From Bacteroidales bacterium (GTDB lineage: Bacteria > Bacteroidota > Bacteroidia > Bacteroidales > UBA7960), in NCBI GenBank assembly GCA_003560215.1, contig PWIY01000372.1, forward strand, positions 1-5,950: 5,950 nt of DNA. The letters are read 5' to 3'. Every line of letters begins with the position of its first letter. The stretch's first letter is position 1. The translations under genes and the position numbers were made by a program. Under the pieces are notes generated by a model that did not search any database, was not told the DNA's origin, and saw only the letters and a program-made list of their open reading frames with translations. Positions 1 through 5,950 of this stretch are shown piece after piece.

Positions 1-49
1 CGCAACCATTGCAAAGGTCTTCATCTATTTTAATGATGGTTCGTTTCAT
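1..49 (-). CDS. 4Fe-4S ferredoxin-like protein, N-terminal fragment (runs off the left edge)
   Basis: Reading leftward from an ATG at 49-47, the window encodes MKRTIIKIDEDLCNGC and then one base of the next codon. Seen directly: a short basic and hydrophobic start followed by C-x2-C, where the first cysteine pair of a 4Fe-4S binding loop (CxxCxxC) is expected. From family knowledge, this opening resembles small 4Fe-4S dicluster-domain proteins of Bacteroidota and other anaerobes, which carry electrons in the cytoplasm. The start lies 39 bases past the stop of the Rrf2 regulator, on the same strand and with no terminator hairpin between them, so the two are probably co-transcribed. In Bacteroidota this ferredoxin type is often found beside an Rrf2 gene and hydroxylamine reductase (hcp), but hcp is not visible here. 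Only 16 residues are available, so the remaining cluster ligands and the length cannot be confirmed. Confidence 0.72.
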   Translation of the reverse strand, partial: MKRTIIKIDEDLCNGC

Positions 50-88
50 AATAGGTTTGTTTTTTATTCTTGAGTATGGCAGGTTGCT

Positions 89-484
89 CTAAACCGTTGC
101 CAGTTTTTTGTGATTCATGTATTGTTTGAATTCCTCATTGAACTTCCTGTCAAGCCCTCCGAAAATACACCGGTCGAAGGGACAGTTCATGCAGTCGGTT
201 TTGCAAGGGCTTTCTTCAAGCTCACCTTCAATGCTTCTGTAAATATCCATCAGGCTGATTTGGTCTGCTTTTTTCCCCAACACGAAACCTCCCCCCGGGC
301 CACGAACTGAGTGCAGAAACTTTTTCCTGACCAGTTGCTGCAAAACTTTTGCAGTATGGTTTTTGGAATAACCAGTGATTGCGGCAACCTGCTGCACATT
401 CATCTGTGCATTGCTCCTGGCAATGACCACCATGCTATGGATGGCAATTGCGGCTGCTTCTGATATGTTGAATATTTTGCTCAC
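89..484 (-). CDS. Rrf2-family transcriptional regulator with a four-cysteine cluster
   Basis: This is a 131-residue cytoplasmic DNA-binding protein, the usual size for the Rrf2/IscR family. Reading from the GTG at 484-482, the protein begins MSKIFNISEAAAIAIHSM. A winged helix-turn-helix follows: recognition region about residues 28-52 (VQQVAAITGYS...), wing RGPGGGF at 61-67, then the dimerisation helix. Cysteines lie at 94, 98, 101 and 106 (C-x3-C-x2-C-x4-C), in the loop where Rrf2 proteins bind an Fe-S cluster. IscR has three cysteines spaced C-x5-C-x5-C, so this is not IscR itself. The frame stays open upstream to an ATG at 547-545, but that longer start would add 21 residues unlike the family and would put the likely promoter (520-548) inside the gene, so the GTG is preferred. 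It is followed by a ferredoxin gene in the same operon and is divergent from ferritin. A role in sensing Fe-S status, nitric oxide or redox stress is inferred; the target genes are unknown. Confidence 0.9.
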   Translation of the reverse strand: MSKIFNISEAAAIAIHSMVVIARSNAQMNVQQVAAITGYSKNHTAKVLQQLVRKKFLHSVRGPGGGFVLGKKADQISLMDIYRSIEGELEESPCKTDCMNCPFDRCIFGGLDRKFNEEFKQYMNHKKLATV

Positions 485-506
485 AGGCTTATAAAAAAGA
501 AAAACG

Positions 507-518
507 GTATTTGAATAC
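507..518. promoter_or_regulatory. Candidate operator: short palindrome over the Rrf2 transcription start
   Basis: A perfect inverted repeat, GTATT-TG-AATAC (5-base arms, 2-base centre), sits two bases downstream of the -7 box of the leftward promoter and covers its predicted start point. Many Rrf2 regulators repress their own promoter by binding a dyad there, so autoregulation is a plausible role. The arms are short and the region is AT-rich, so chance is a real alternative. Confidence 0.4.
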
Positions 519-519
519 G

Positions 520-548
520 CAAATGTAATAATAATTTTCTGACACAAA
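520..548 (-). promoter_or_regulatory. Bacteroidota-type promoter for the Rrf2-ferredoxin operon
   Basis: On the minus strand there is TTTG at 548-545, a 17-base spacer, and TACATTTG at 527-520, a full match to the Bacteroidota -7 consensus TAnnTTTG. Transcription would start near 513-515, giving a leader of about 30 bases before the GTG at 484. Both boxes lie upstream of the GTG start but within or next to the alternative N-terminal extension, which is the main reason for rejecting that extension. The motif is seen directly; its activity is inferred. Confidence 0.68.
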
Positions 549-591
549 CAAATAATTCGGTATTTATTTTCCTAAATTATCTTAAAACCCC

Positions 592-623
592 GATTAAACA
601 ATAAATCTATAACTTTGTTAATC
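592..623. repeat. Inverted repeat flanking the ferritin -7 box
   Basis: GATTAA at 592-597 is the exact reverse complement of TTAATC at 618-623. The match extends to nine paired bases (GATTAA-CAA with TTGTTAATC) if one unpaired A at 598 is allowed. The right arm overlaps the end of the predicted ferritin -7 box (610-617) and its start point. It could be an operator for a dimeric regulator, or simply coincidence in AT-rich DNA. No known box was recognised with confidence. Confidence 0.35.
610..617 (+). promoter_or_regulatory. Bacteroidota -7 box for ferritin
   Basis: TAACTTTG is a full match to TAnnTTTG and lies 42 bases before the ferritin ATG, predicting a start near 623 and a leader of about 36 bases. 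No clear TTG or TTTG is present about 17-23 bases upstream, where the -33 element should be, so the promoter may be weak or depend on an activator. The ferritin start has A-rich sequence ahead of it (644-652) and no Shine-Dalgarno motif, as is usual in this phylum. Confidence 0.55.
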
Positions 624-659
624 AAATGTCACTTAGTATAAACCCAAAAAAATCAGATT

Positions 660-1151
660 ATGCTATCAAAAAAGATGCTTGATGTGTTGAATAAACAAAC
701 AGCCAAAGAGGCGTATGCCTCGCATTTATACCTTGCGATGGCATCATGGGCTGAGGCTGAAGGCCTGGATGGTATTGCTGACTGGTTTTATGCCCAGTCG
801 GAAGAAGAGCGTGAGCACATGATGAAGTTCATTAAATATATCAATGAAAGAGGAGGTCATGCGGAAGTTCCCCAGGTGGACAAACCGCCGAAAAAGTTTC
901 CCGGAGTCAATGAAGCCTTTGAAGCTGCGCTGGAACATGAACAAATGGTTTCCGGTGCCATCAATGATATTGTTGAGCTTTCATTGAAGGAAAAAGATTA
1001 TGCTACAAATAACTGGATTCAGTGGTTTGTGGAAGAACAGAGGGAGGAAGAAGCTTCTGTACAGGCGATTATCGACAAGCTTGAGATGCTTGGAGACCGC
1101 GGACTTTATGTATTTGACCGTGATATCATGTCCATGCGCGGACATGAATAA
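660..1151 (+). CDS. ftnA: Ferritin, bacterial non-haem type
   Basis: A complete 163-residue ferritin, normal for the bacterial FtnA class. It oxidises Fe(II) and stores Fe(III) mineral inside a cytoplasmic 24-subunit shell, limiting free iron and Fenton chemistry. The ferroxidase centre is intact when compared with E. coli FtnA numbering: Glu17, Glu50, His53, Glu94, Gln127 and Glu130. Tyr24 and Trp122 are present, as are Glu49, Glu126 and Glu129, which make the third iron site typical of bacterial ferritins. The four-helix bundle order is clear: helix A about 5-33, helix B about 36-64, a cross-over loop with PPKKFPG, helix C about 84-112, helix D about 115-144, and a short C-terminal helix. 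The absence of a long extension or haem-ligand pattern argues against bacterioferritin or Dps. It is monocistronic: its own promoter lies upstream and a strong terminator follows 24 bases after the stop. It diverges from the Rrf2 gene, which makes shared iron or redox control plausible but unproven. Confidence 0.97.
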   Translation: MLSKKMLDVLNKQTAKEAYASHLYLAMASWAEAEGLDGIADWFYAQSEEEREHMMKFIKYINERGGHAEVPQVDKPPKKFPGVNEAFEAALEHEQMVSGAINDIVELSLKEKDYATNNWIQWFVEEQREEEASVQAIIDKLEMLGDRGLYVFDRDIMSMRGHE

Positions 1152-1175
1152 TCTCTTTTGTGATATTTTGGCAGG

Positions 1176-1203
1176 AAAGCCGGGGCATGCTCCGGCTTTT
1201 TTT
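1176..1203 (+). terminator. Rho-independent terminator after ferritin
   Basis: AAAGCCGG at 1176-1183 pairs perfectly with CCGGCTTT at 1192-1199. G1184-T1191 and G1185-C1190 can extend the stem to 10 pairs around a CATG loop. A run of seven T (1197-1203) follows directly. It begins 24 bases after the ferritin stop and 75 bases before the tamB start, separating the two transcripts. Confidence 0.88.
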
Positions 1204-1250
1204 GTATTTTTATATGCTTACCGGTTCAATAATTTCTTTGTTCACAATCC

Positions 1251-4200
1251 ATGGTGAAGGTTGCCAACAGGCGTTTTAAAAGAGTTGCACGCGGAATACT
1301 GCGTTGGATGCTCCGTATCATCGCAGGCTTTATCATCCTGTTGCTCCTTGTTATGCTGGTGCTGCAATTCCCCTCGGTTCAGACAGCCCTTGTGCATAAG
1401 GTCACCGGTGCCATCGCTGACCGTACCGGAACAGAAATTGGTATTGACCGGGTTGGTATTCGCTTTCCGAAAGCCATCAGTGTACGTGGGGTATTTGCAG
1501 AGGACCTGCAGGGAGATACGCTGATCTATGCGGAGGAATTGCAACTGGATGTGCGGCTGACTGCCTTATTCCGTAACCATGTGGATGTGCGGCGGCTTCA
1601 GTTATCCGGGATCACTGTAAATATGACCCGGCTGCAGCCAGACAGTCTTTTCAATTACGCCGCCTTTCTGGAAAAGATATCGGGTAACCGGGAAGTGCAG
1701 ATTGAGGACGGGAAGGCTGAACGGGAAAAAGATGACGCCCCTGCAAGCTGGTCTTATGATGTGCGGAAAGTGGAACTGGATCGAATTCGCTTTCGTTTTG
1801 CCGATCATTTTTCCGGGATAGACATCCGGGTGGGGCTTGATGGATTTCGTACCAGCCTAAGTGAACTGAACCCGGATTCAATGCGCTTCAAAACAGGTAC
1901 GACACGACTTGGGGATGTTTCGGTGATGGTTAAAACCTTTGAACGGTCGGTTCCTGCAGAACCACCTGCGCTGAATGATGAGTCTGTTTCTCCCGAAATT
2001 TCCGTCCGGCATCTTCTGGCAGCCCGGATCTCCTTTGAGTATGAAGATGAAAACGGGTTTTCCCTTCTTACCCAAATGAAATCCCTGGACTTGATTCCCG
2101 ATCTGATTGACCTGAAAAAGGCAAACTTTGCCCTGGAAAGGCTGCTTATTGATGAATGGATCACAGAGATCAGCCAGCCTGGAGGCACAACGTCTGAACC
2201 GGGTGAGGATCAAGCGGGTTATTCGGGCGGGCAACCTGAGGATCCCTTTCTTTTTCGCTGGGATGAGATTATACCCGTCAATGTCAGGGCGGATCTGATC
2301 CATCTTGTCGGGATCAGTTTCTCCATGCAGGAACTGCCTGCTTCCGCGGATCCGGGAAGCAACGGGCCTGAACCTGTAATATCCGGCTTTTCCGATGCTG
2401 AAATAATCCTGCAGGATCTGATGGCCTCGCCCGATACACTGGCAATGAATCTGAAACATTTGGCCGGGAAAGAGTCCGATGGGTTTGTTCTGCGGAATCT
2501 GTCTGCAGGGATTGCCCTCGGGGCTGACAGCCGTCTTGAAAATATTTCACTGGAAACCGGTGAGAGCTTCCTCAAAGGCAGTTTGCATACATCGCTTTCG
2601 CTGCTGATGCTTCCTTCGCGGATACCCGGTGATCATAGCCTGAATGTCAATTTTCCAGCGGGGCGGGCAGGGGCTGATCTGTTTTCATTTTTTCCTGAAT
2701 TTACCTCACTGTTAAAGGATGATGTTCCATCACCGCTGGATTTTGGGCTGGTGGCCCGGGGCAGGGTGAATGACTTCAGCCTGGATACATTATATGCAGG
2801 CATGCCGGCTGTTTTTGATGCCCGGCTTCAGGGGAACGTCCGTGGTCTGCCTGATCCGGAACAGCTGTTTGCCGATATTCACGGCGTCTTTCTGGAAGCC
2901 GATCCCGGATCCTTCCTCGCTCATCTCCCGGACAGCCTTCATCCTGAAGGCATTCAAATGCCCGGAGATTTTCAACTGACAGGCGCCTTCAGGGGGAGCC
3001 CGGCAGATTTTTCTGCTGAAGCTGAGATCAGGATGGATTTGGCCAATGTTTCGGGTGGAATGCACTACCGGCAGGAAAATGAACGTCCGCTTTGGGATGC
3101 TTCACTGAAACTGATCAGTGAACAACCATTGGCGGTGATTGGCCAGGGTGAAATGGTCCGGGATATTTCGGCGGCCTTTTCTGCCTCAGGAAAAGGGTTT
3201 GAGCCCGCCACAATGGATCTTGACCTGGAGGGCCGGATTGATTCTCTTTGGTACAACAACTATGTTTATCGTGATCTGGAACTCTATGCCGGGGCCGAAG
3301 AAGGACGCATTCAATTTCGCATGGACTATGAAGATGAGCACCTTGCTTTTAACCTGGCGAATGACCTGACCATTGGTGATGCCAGCCAGTCGGTCATGCT
3401 TGATTTCGAACTGGCGCACCTGAACGCACAGGAACTTGGTCTTACCGATGAGATGGTCGCTGTCCGAACCCATCTGGTGGCAGATTTTGATCTGCTGCAG
3501 GGGGACGATTTCCCGTTGGGATTTCTGAGGCTGGAGGATACTTCTGTGCTGCTTGACCGGGAAGTCTTTTCACTGGACAGTCTGCACATCAGCAGTGAAA
3601 GAGTTGATGATCAGTATCTGCTGGATATCAGTTCGCCGTTGATCAACGGTGAATACAGGGGCAATATTTCACCGGCATCCGCTCCGGGTGCTGTAATTGA
3701 CCACCTTGGCACCTATCTTCAGGAAGACCCCGAACGTGAAAACGCTGCATTCAGGATGTCTTTCAGCATGCATCCTTCTCCATATATATCTGAACTGCTT
3801 CTCCCCGGAATGACATCATATGAACCATTTGGAATGGTTGCTGAGTTTGATGGCAGGGAGCGTATTTTTTTGGTTGATGCGGAAATCCCAGAAATGGAAA
3901 TTTTCGGATTTCATTTGCGCGATTTCACAGCCCGGGTTGACTCAGACCCGGATGGTCTGGGTTTCAGGGTGGGGCTTCCTTATCTCGAAACGGGCAATCT
4001 CAGGCTTTCCAATATCAGACTGGGAGGCAATGTGCGGGATCAGGAGCTTGGTTTTGAATTGTCATTTGATGACCGGCATGCAGATAATTGGCTTGGTTTG
4101 TCAGGTCGGGCATGGCAAAAGGATACCCTGACAGAAATTACTTTTGACCCTGATGCAGTGATCAATCGCCGGGAATGGCAGATCGAACCGGATAATTTGA

Positions 4201-5950
4201 TCCGTTACGGAAATTCCGTGCTGCTGGTGCATAATTTGCAGATGCGTCATGAGGACAAACTGTTCGCTCTTAAAAGCCTTGACCCTGAGGATCCAGGCAC
4301 ACCACAGGAACTCATTATGGAGAACATTAATCTGGGTGCATTTGACCTTATTGGCGATGAACCGCTGGTCACTGGTCTGCTGAACGGTCACATTACCGTA
4401 TCGGATCTGTTTGAGCGCCCGACCTTCACTGCCGGCTTATCCCTTGAAGAGATGGGGTTTGGCGAGGATATCATCGGTGATTTAAATCTGGATGTGGTGA
4501 GCCCGGATCCCGGACTGTTTGAGGTTTCCGCTTCTGTCAGCGGGTATGACAACAGGCTGGATATCAAGGGCAATTACCGGACGAACGAAGACCCCCACCT
4601 TGATTTTCAGCTGGAACTGGCCAACCTTGAGCTCTCATCAATTGAGCCGCTTACCTCTGAGGAACTGACCAACATGCAGGGGAATATTTCCGGTCGCCTT
4701 GCAGTTTCCGGAAATCCCTCTGACCCGGAGATCAGGGGTGATATTGAATTTCAGGAAGCAGGGTTCCATGTGGCTTTTCTGAATGTAGCCTATACCATAC
4801 CGGAAGAAACCATTGTCTTTGACCGGCAAAGGGTCAGCTTTGACAGGTTTTCACTTTTTGATCCCAGTAACCGGGAGGCAGTCCTGGACGGACATGTTGA
4901 CTTTTCTTCCATCAATGACATTCGGTTTAACCTGTCGCTTTCTTCCAGGAATTTTCTGGTGCTTGACCTTCCCAGGGGTGTAAATGAAATGTTTTTCGGC
5001 CGCCTGTTACTGGATACCGATCTCCGCTTGACATCCACGCTGGCCGAGCCTGTAATTGAAGGGCAGTTGTCGCTCAATCAGGGGTCGACTTTTGCTTTCA
5101 TTGTGCCCCAGACAGATCCGGAAGCCATTGGAGATGCCGGAATCGTGGAATTTGTGGCTTTTTACGAAGGGGTATTTGACGAACTGGTGGAGCGGGAGCT
5201 GGAGTCTGAACCCATAATGGCTCCTTTTCAGAACCTTGACCTTGCTGTAAATGTGGAAATCGACCCCCAGACACGTGTACGTATCATTCTGGATGAAGTG
5301 GCCGGTGACGAGCTTGAAGCCCGTGGGGGCGGACAGATTACCTATGGAATTGATCCCGGGGGGCGTATCAATCTGGCAGGAAGGTATGAATTGACCGGTG
5401 GATCCTATCAACTGACTTTTCATGATATCGTTCGCCGGAATTTTCAGATTCAACGCGGCGGGCATATTATCTGGACCGGGGATCCCCTGGAGGCCGAAAT
5501 AGATATCACTGCGGTGTATACCATTCGTACCTCCCCGGCTGAGCTGATGTTGTCGCACAGTACGGAACAGCCGGATCAGGCGCGCAGACGACAATATCCG
5601 TTTGAGGTGCACCTGAATATGGAAGGTGCCCTGATGCAACCCGAGATCAGTTTTGAGATCAGGTTGCCCCAGGAGCACCGGGGAGCTATGGAAGGACGCT
5701 TGCAGGCCCGTTTGAATGAACTGAACCAGACCGAATCAGAACTGAATAAACAGGTATTTGCCTTGCTGATCATGGGCAATTTTATTCAGGATGATCCCCT
5801 GGCCGCAGTGGGAGCAGGTCCGGGTCTGACGTCGACGGCGCGGACCAGTGCCAGCAGTATTTTGTCGCAGCAGTTAAACCGGCTTTCTGACAGGTATGTG
5901 AGGGGGGTGGACATCAGTTTTGACCTGACTTCTTATGAGGTATATGAGAA
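1251..5950 (+). CDS. tamB: TamB-like translocation/assembly module protein (AsmA/DUF490 superfamily), 3' end beyond the window
   Basis: An unbroken frame of 1566 codons from ATG 1251 to the window end. TamB proteins are anchored in the inner membrane and span the periplasm as a long hydrophobic beta groove. They are thought to carry phospholipids to the outer membrane and, with a BamA-like partner (TamA), to help assemble outer-membrane proteins. Seen here: a basic N-terminus (RRFKR, RGILR) and one membrane segment at about residues 20-38, giving an N-in signal anchor. Next comes a segment typical of the family (FPSVQTALVHKVTGAIADRTG, about 40-60), then about 1100 residues of alternating beta-strand sequence. 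A Gly/Pro/acidic linker lies at about 309-332. The motif NRREW is at 972-976. The C-terminal TamB domain runs from about 1125, with NKQVFALL at 1499-1506, RLSDRY at 1544-1549 and GVDISFDL at 1552-1559. Roughly another 100 residues are expected. I saw no cysteine codon in the frame. No good promoter or Shine-Dalgarno is evident in 1204-1250. Confidence 0.93.
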   Translation, partial: MVKVANRRFKRVARGILRWMLRIIAGFIILLLLVMLVLQFPSVQTALVHKVTGAIADRTGTEIGIDRVGIRFPKAISVRGVFAEDLQGDTLIYAEELQLDVRLTALFRNHVDVRRLQLSGITVNMTRLQPDSLFNYAAFLEKISGNREVQIEDGKAEREKDDAPASWSYDVRKVELDRIRFRFADHFSGIDIRVGLDGFRTSLSELNPDSMRFKTGTTRLGDVSVMVKTFERSVPAEPPALNDESVSPEISVRHLLAARISFEYEDENGFSLLTQMKSLDLIPDLIDLKKANFALERLLIDEWITEISQPGGTTSEPGEDQAGYSGGQPEDPFLFRWDEIIPVNVRADLIHLVGISFSMQELPASADPGSNGPEPVISGFSDAEIILQDLMASPDTLAMNLKHLAGKESDGFVLRNLSAGIALGADSRLENISLETGESFLKGSLHTSLSLLMLPSRIPGDHSLNVNFPAGRAGADLFSFFPEFTSLLKDDVPSPLDFGLVARGRVNDFSLDTLYAGMPAVFDARLQGNVRGLPDPEQLFADIHGVFLEADPGSFLAHLPDSLHPEGIQMPGDFQLTGAFRGSPADFSAEAEIRMDLANVSGGMHYRQENERPLWDASLKLISEQPLAVIGQGEMVRDISAAFSASGKGFEPATMDLDLEGRIDSLWYNNYVYRDLELYAGAEEGRIQFRMDYEDEHLAFNLANDLTIGDASQSVMLDFELAHLNAQELGLTDEMVAVRTHLVADFDLLQGDDFPLGFLRLEDTSVLLDREVFSLDSLHISSERVDDQYLLDISSPLINGEYRGNISPASAPGAVIDHLGTYLQEDPERENAAFRMSFSMHPSPYISELLLPGMTSYEPFGMVAEFDGRERIFLVDAEIPEMEIFGFHLRDFTARVDSDPDGLGFRVGLPYLETGNLRLSNIRLGGNVRDQELGFELSFDDRHADNWLGLSGRAWQKDTLTEITFDPDAVINRREWQIEPDNLIRYGNSVLLVHNLQMRHEDKLFALKSLDPEDPGTPQELIMENINLGAFDLIGDEPLVTGLLNGHITVSDLFERPTFTAGLSLEEMGFGEDIIGDLNLDVVSPDPGLFEVSASVSGYDNRLDIKGNYRTNEDPHLDFQLELANLELSSIEPLTSEELTNMQGNISGRLAVSGNPSDPEIRGDIEFQEAGFHVAFLNVAYTIPEETIVFDRQRVSFDRFSLFDPSNREAVLDGHVDFSSINDIRFNLSLSSRNFLVLDLPRGVNEMFFGRLLLDTDLRLTSTLAEPVIEGQLSLNQGSTFAFIVPQTDPEAIGDAGIVEFVAFYEGVFDELVERELESEPIMAPFQNLDLAVNVEIDPQTRVRIILDEVAGDELEARGGGQITYGIDPGGRINLAGRYELTGGSYQLTFHDIVRRNFQIQRGGHIIWTGDPLEAEIDITAVYTIRTSPAELMLSHSTEQPDQARRRQYPFEVHLNMEGALMQPEISFEIRLPQEHRGAMEGRLQARLNELNQTESELNKQVFALLIMGNFIQDDPLAAVGAGPGLTSTARTSASSILSQQLNRLSDRYVRGVDISFDLTSYEVYE

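Noticed and set aside
110..310. A 66-codon rightward open frame inside the regulator gene
   Set aside because: It is antisense to a well-supported Rrf2 gene, has no family resemblance, and no promoter or start context of its own.
550..660. Possible small RNA or riboswitch in the divergent region
   Set aside because: Only AT-rich sequence with short, weak inverted repeats is present; no GC-rich stems, terminator or recognisable aptamer core was seen.
1201..1250. Possible tamB promoter, with TTTCTTTG at 1233-1240 as the -7 box
   Set aside because: It lacks the A of TAnnTTTG, has no properly spaced -33 box (the nearest TTTG at 1201-1204 is 28 bases away and within the terminator's T run), and would leave almost no leader before the ATG.
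1878..2459. A 193-codon leftward open frame inside tamB
   Set aside because: The opposite frame is continuous with tamB, which has clear family features. The antisense translation is rich in Arg, Pro, Cys and Ser with no domain-like pattern, as expected from the shadow of a GC-moderate gene.
2770..4131. Rightward open frames at 2770-2979, 3139-3369 and 3820-4131, considered as signs of a frameshift in tamB
   Set aside because: The tamB frame was read codon by codon from 1251 to 5950 without a stop, and TamB-like sequence is present on both sides of each of these stretches.
5007..5678. A 223-codon leftward open frame inside the TamB C-terminal domain
   Set aside because: It lies wholly opposite the most conserved part of tamB and its translation shows no recognisable domain; it is best explained as a shadow.

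Overview
The window looks like ordinary chromosome from a Bacteroidota bacterium, probably an anaerobic or microaerophilic member near the Bacteroidales/Marinilabiliales, though the exact group cannot be fixed from this stretch. The evidence is promoter boxes of the Bacteroidota type (TAnnTTTG, one with a properly spaced TTTG), starts preceded by A-rich sequence rather than Shine-Dalgarno motifs, an Rrf2 regulator followed by a small ferredoxin, and a very long TamB-like protein of the Bacteroidota type.

Layout. Positions 1-484 hold a leftward operon: an Rrf2-family regulator with four clustered cysteines (89-484), then the first 16 codons of a 4Fe-4S ferredoxin-like protein (1-49) that runs off the left edge. 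Positions 485-659 are an AT-rich divergent control region with one promoter for each direction and several small inverted repeats. A complete bacterial ferritin runs rightward (660-1151) and ends in a strong intrinsic terminator (1176-1203). From 1251 to the right edge a single uninterrupted reading frame of 1566 codons encodes the bulk of a TamB/AsmA-like envelope protein, cut by the window shortly before its expected C-terminus.

How the genes may work together. The regulator, ferredoxin and ferritin share an iron theme: the regulator probably senses through an Fe-S cluster, the ferredoxin carries Fe-S clusters, and the ferritin stores iron. The shared divergent region could allow coordinated control, but this is inference. 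TamB is separated from ferritin by a terminator and belongs to envelope biogenesis (lipid transfer and/or outer-membrane protein assembly), so the two probably adjoin by chance. I found no mobile element, CRISPR array, tRNA, rRNA or defence system, and no clearly novel system. The most useful observations are the corrected start of the regulator, its likely self-operator, the truncated ferredoxin gene, and the repeats around the ferritin promoter.
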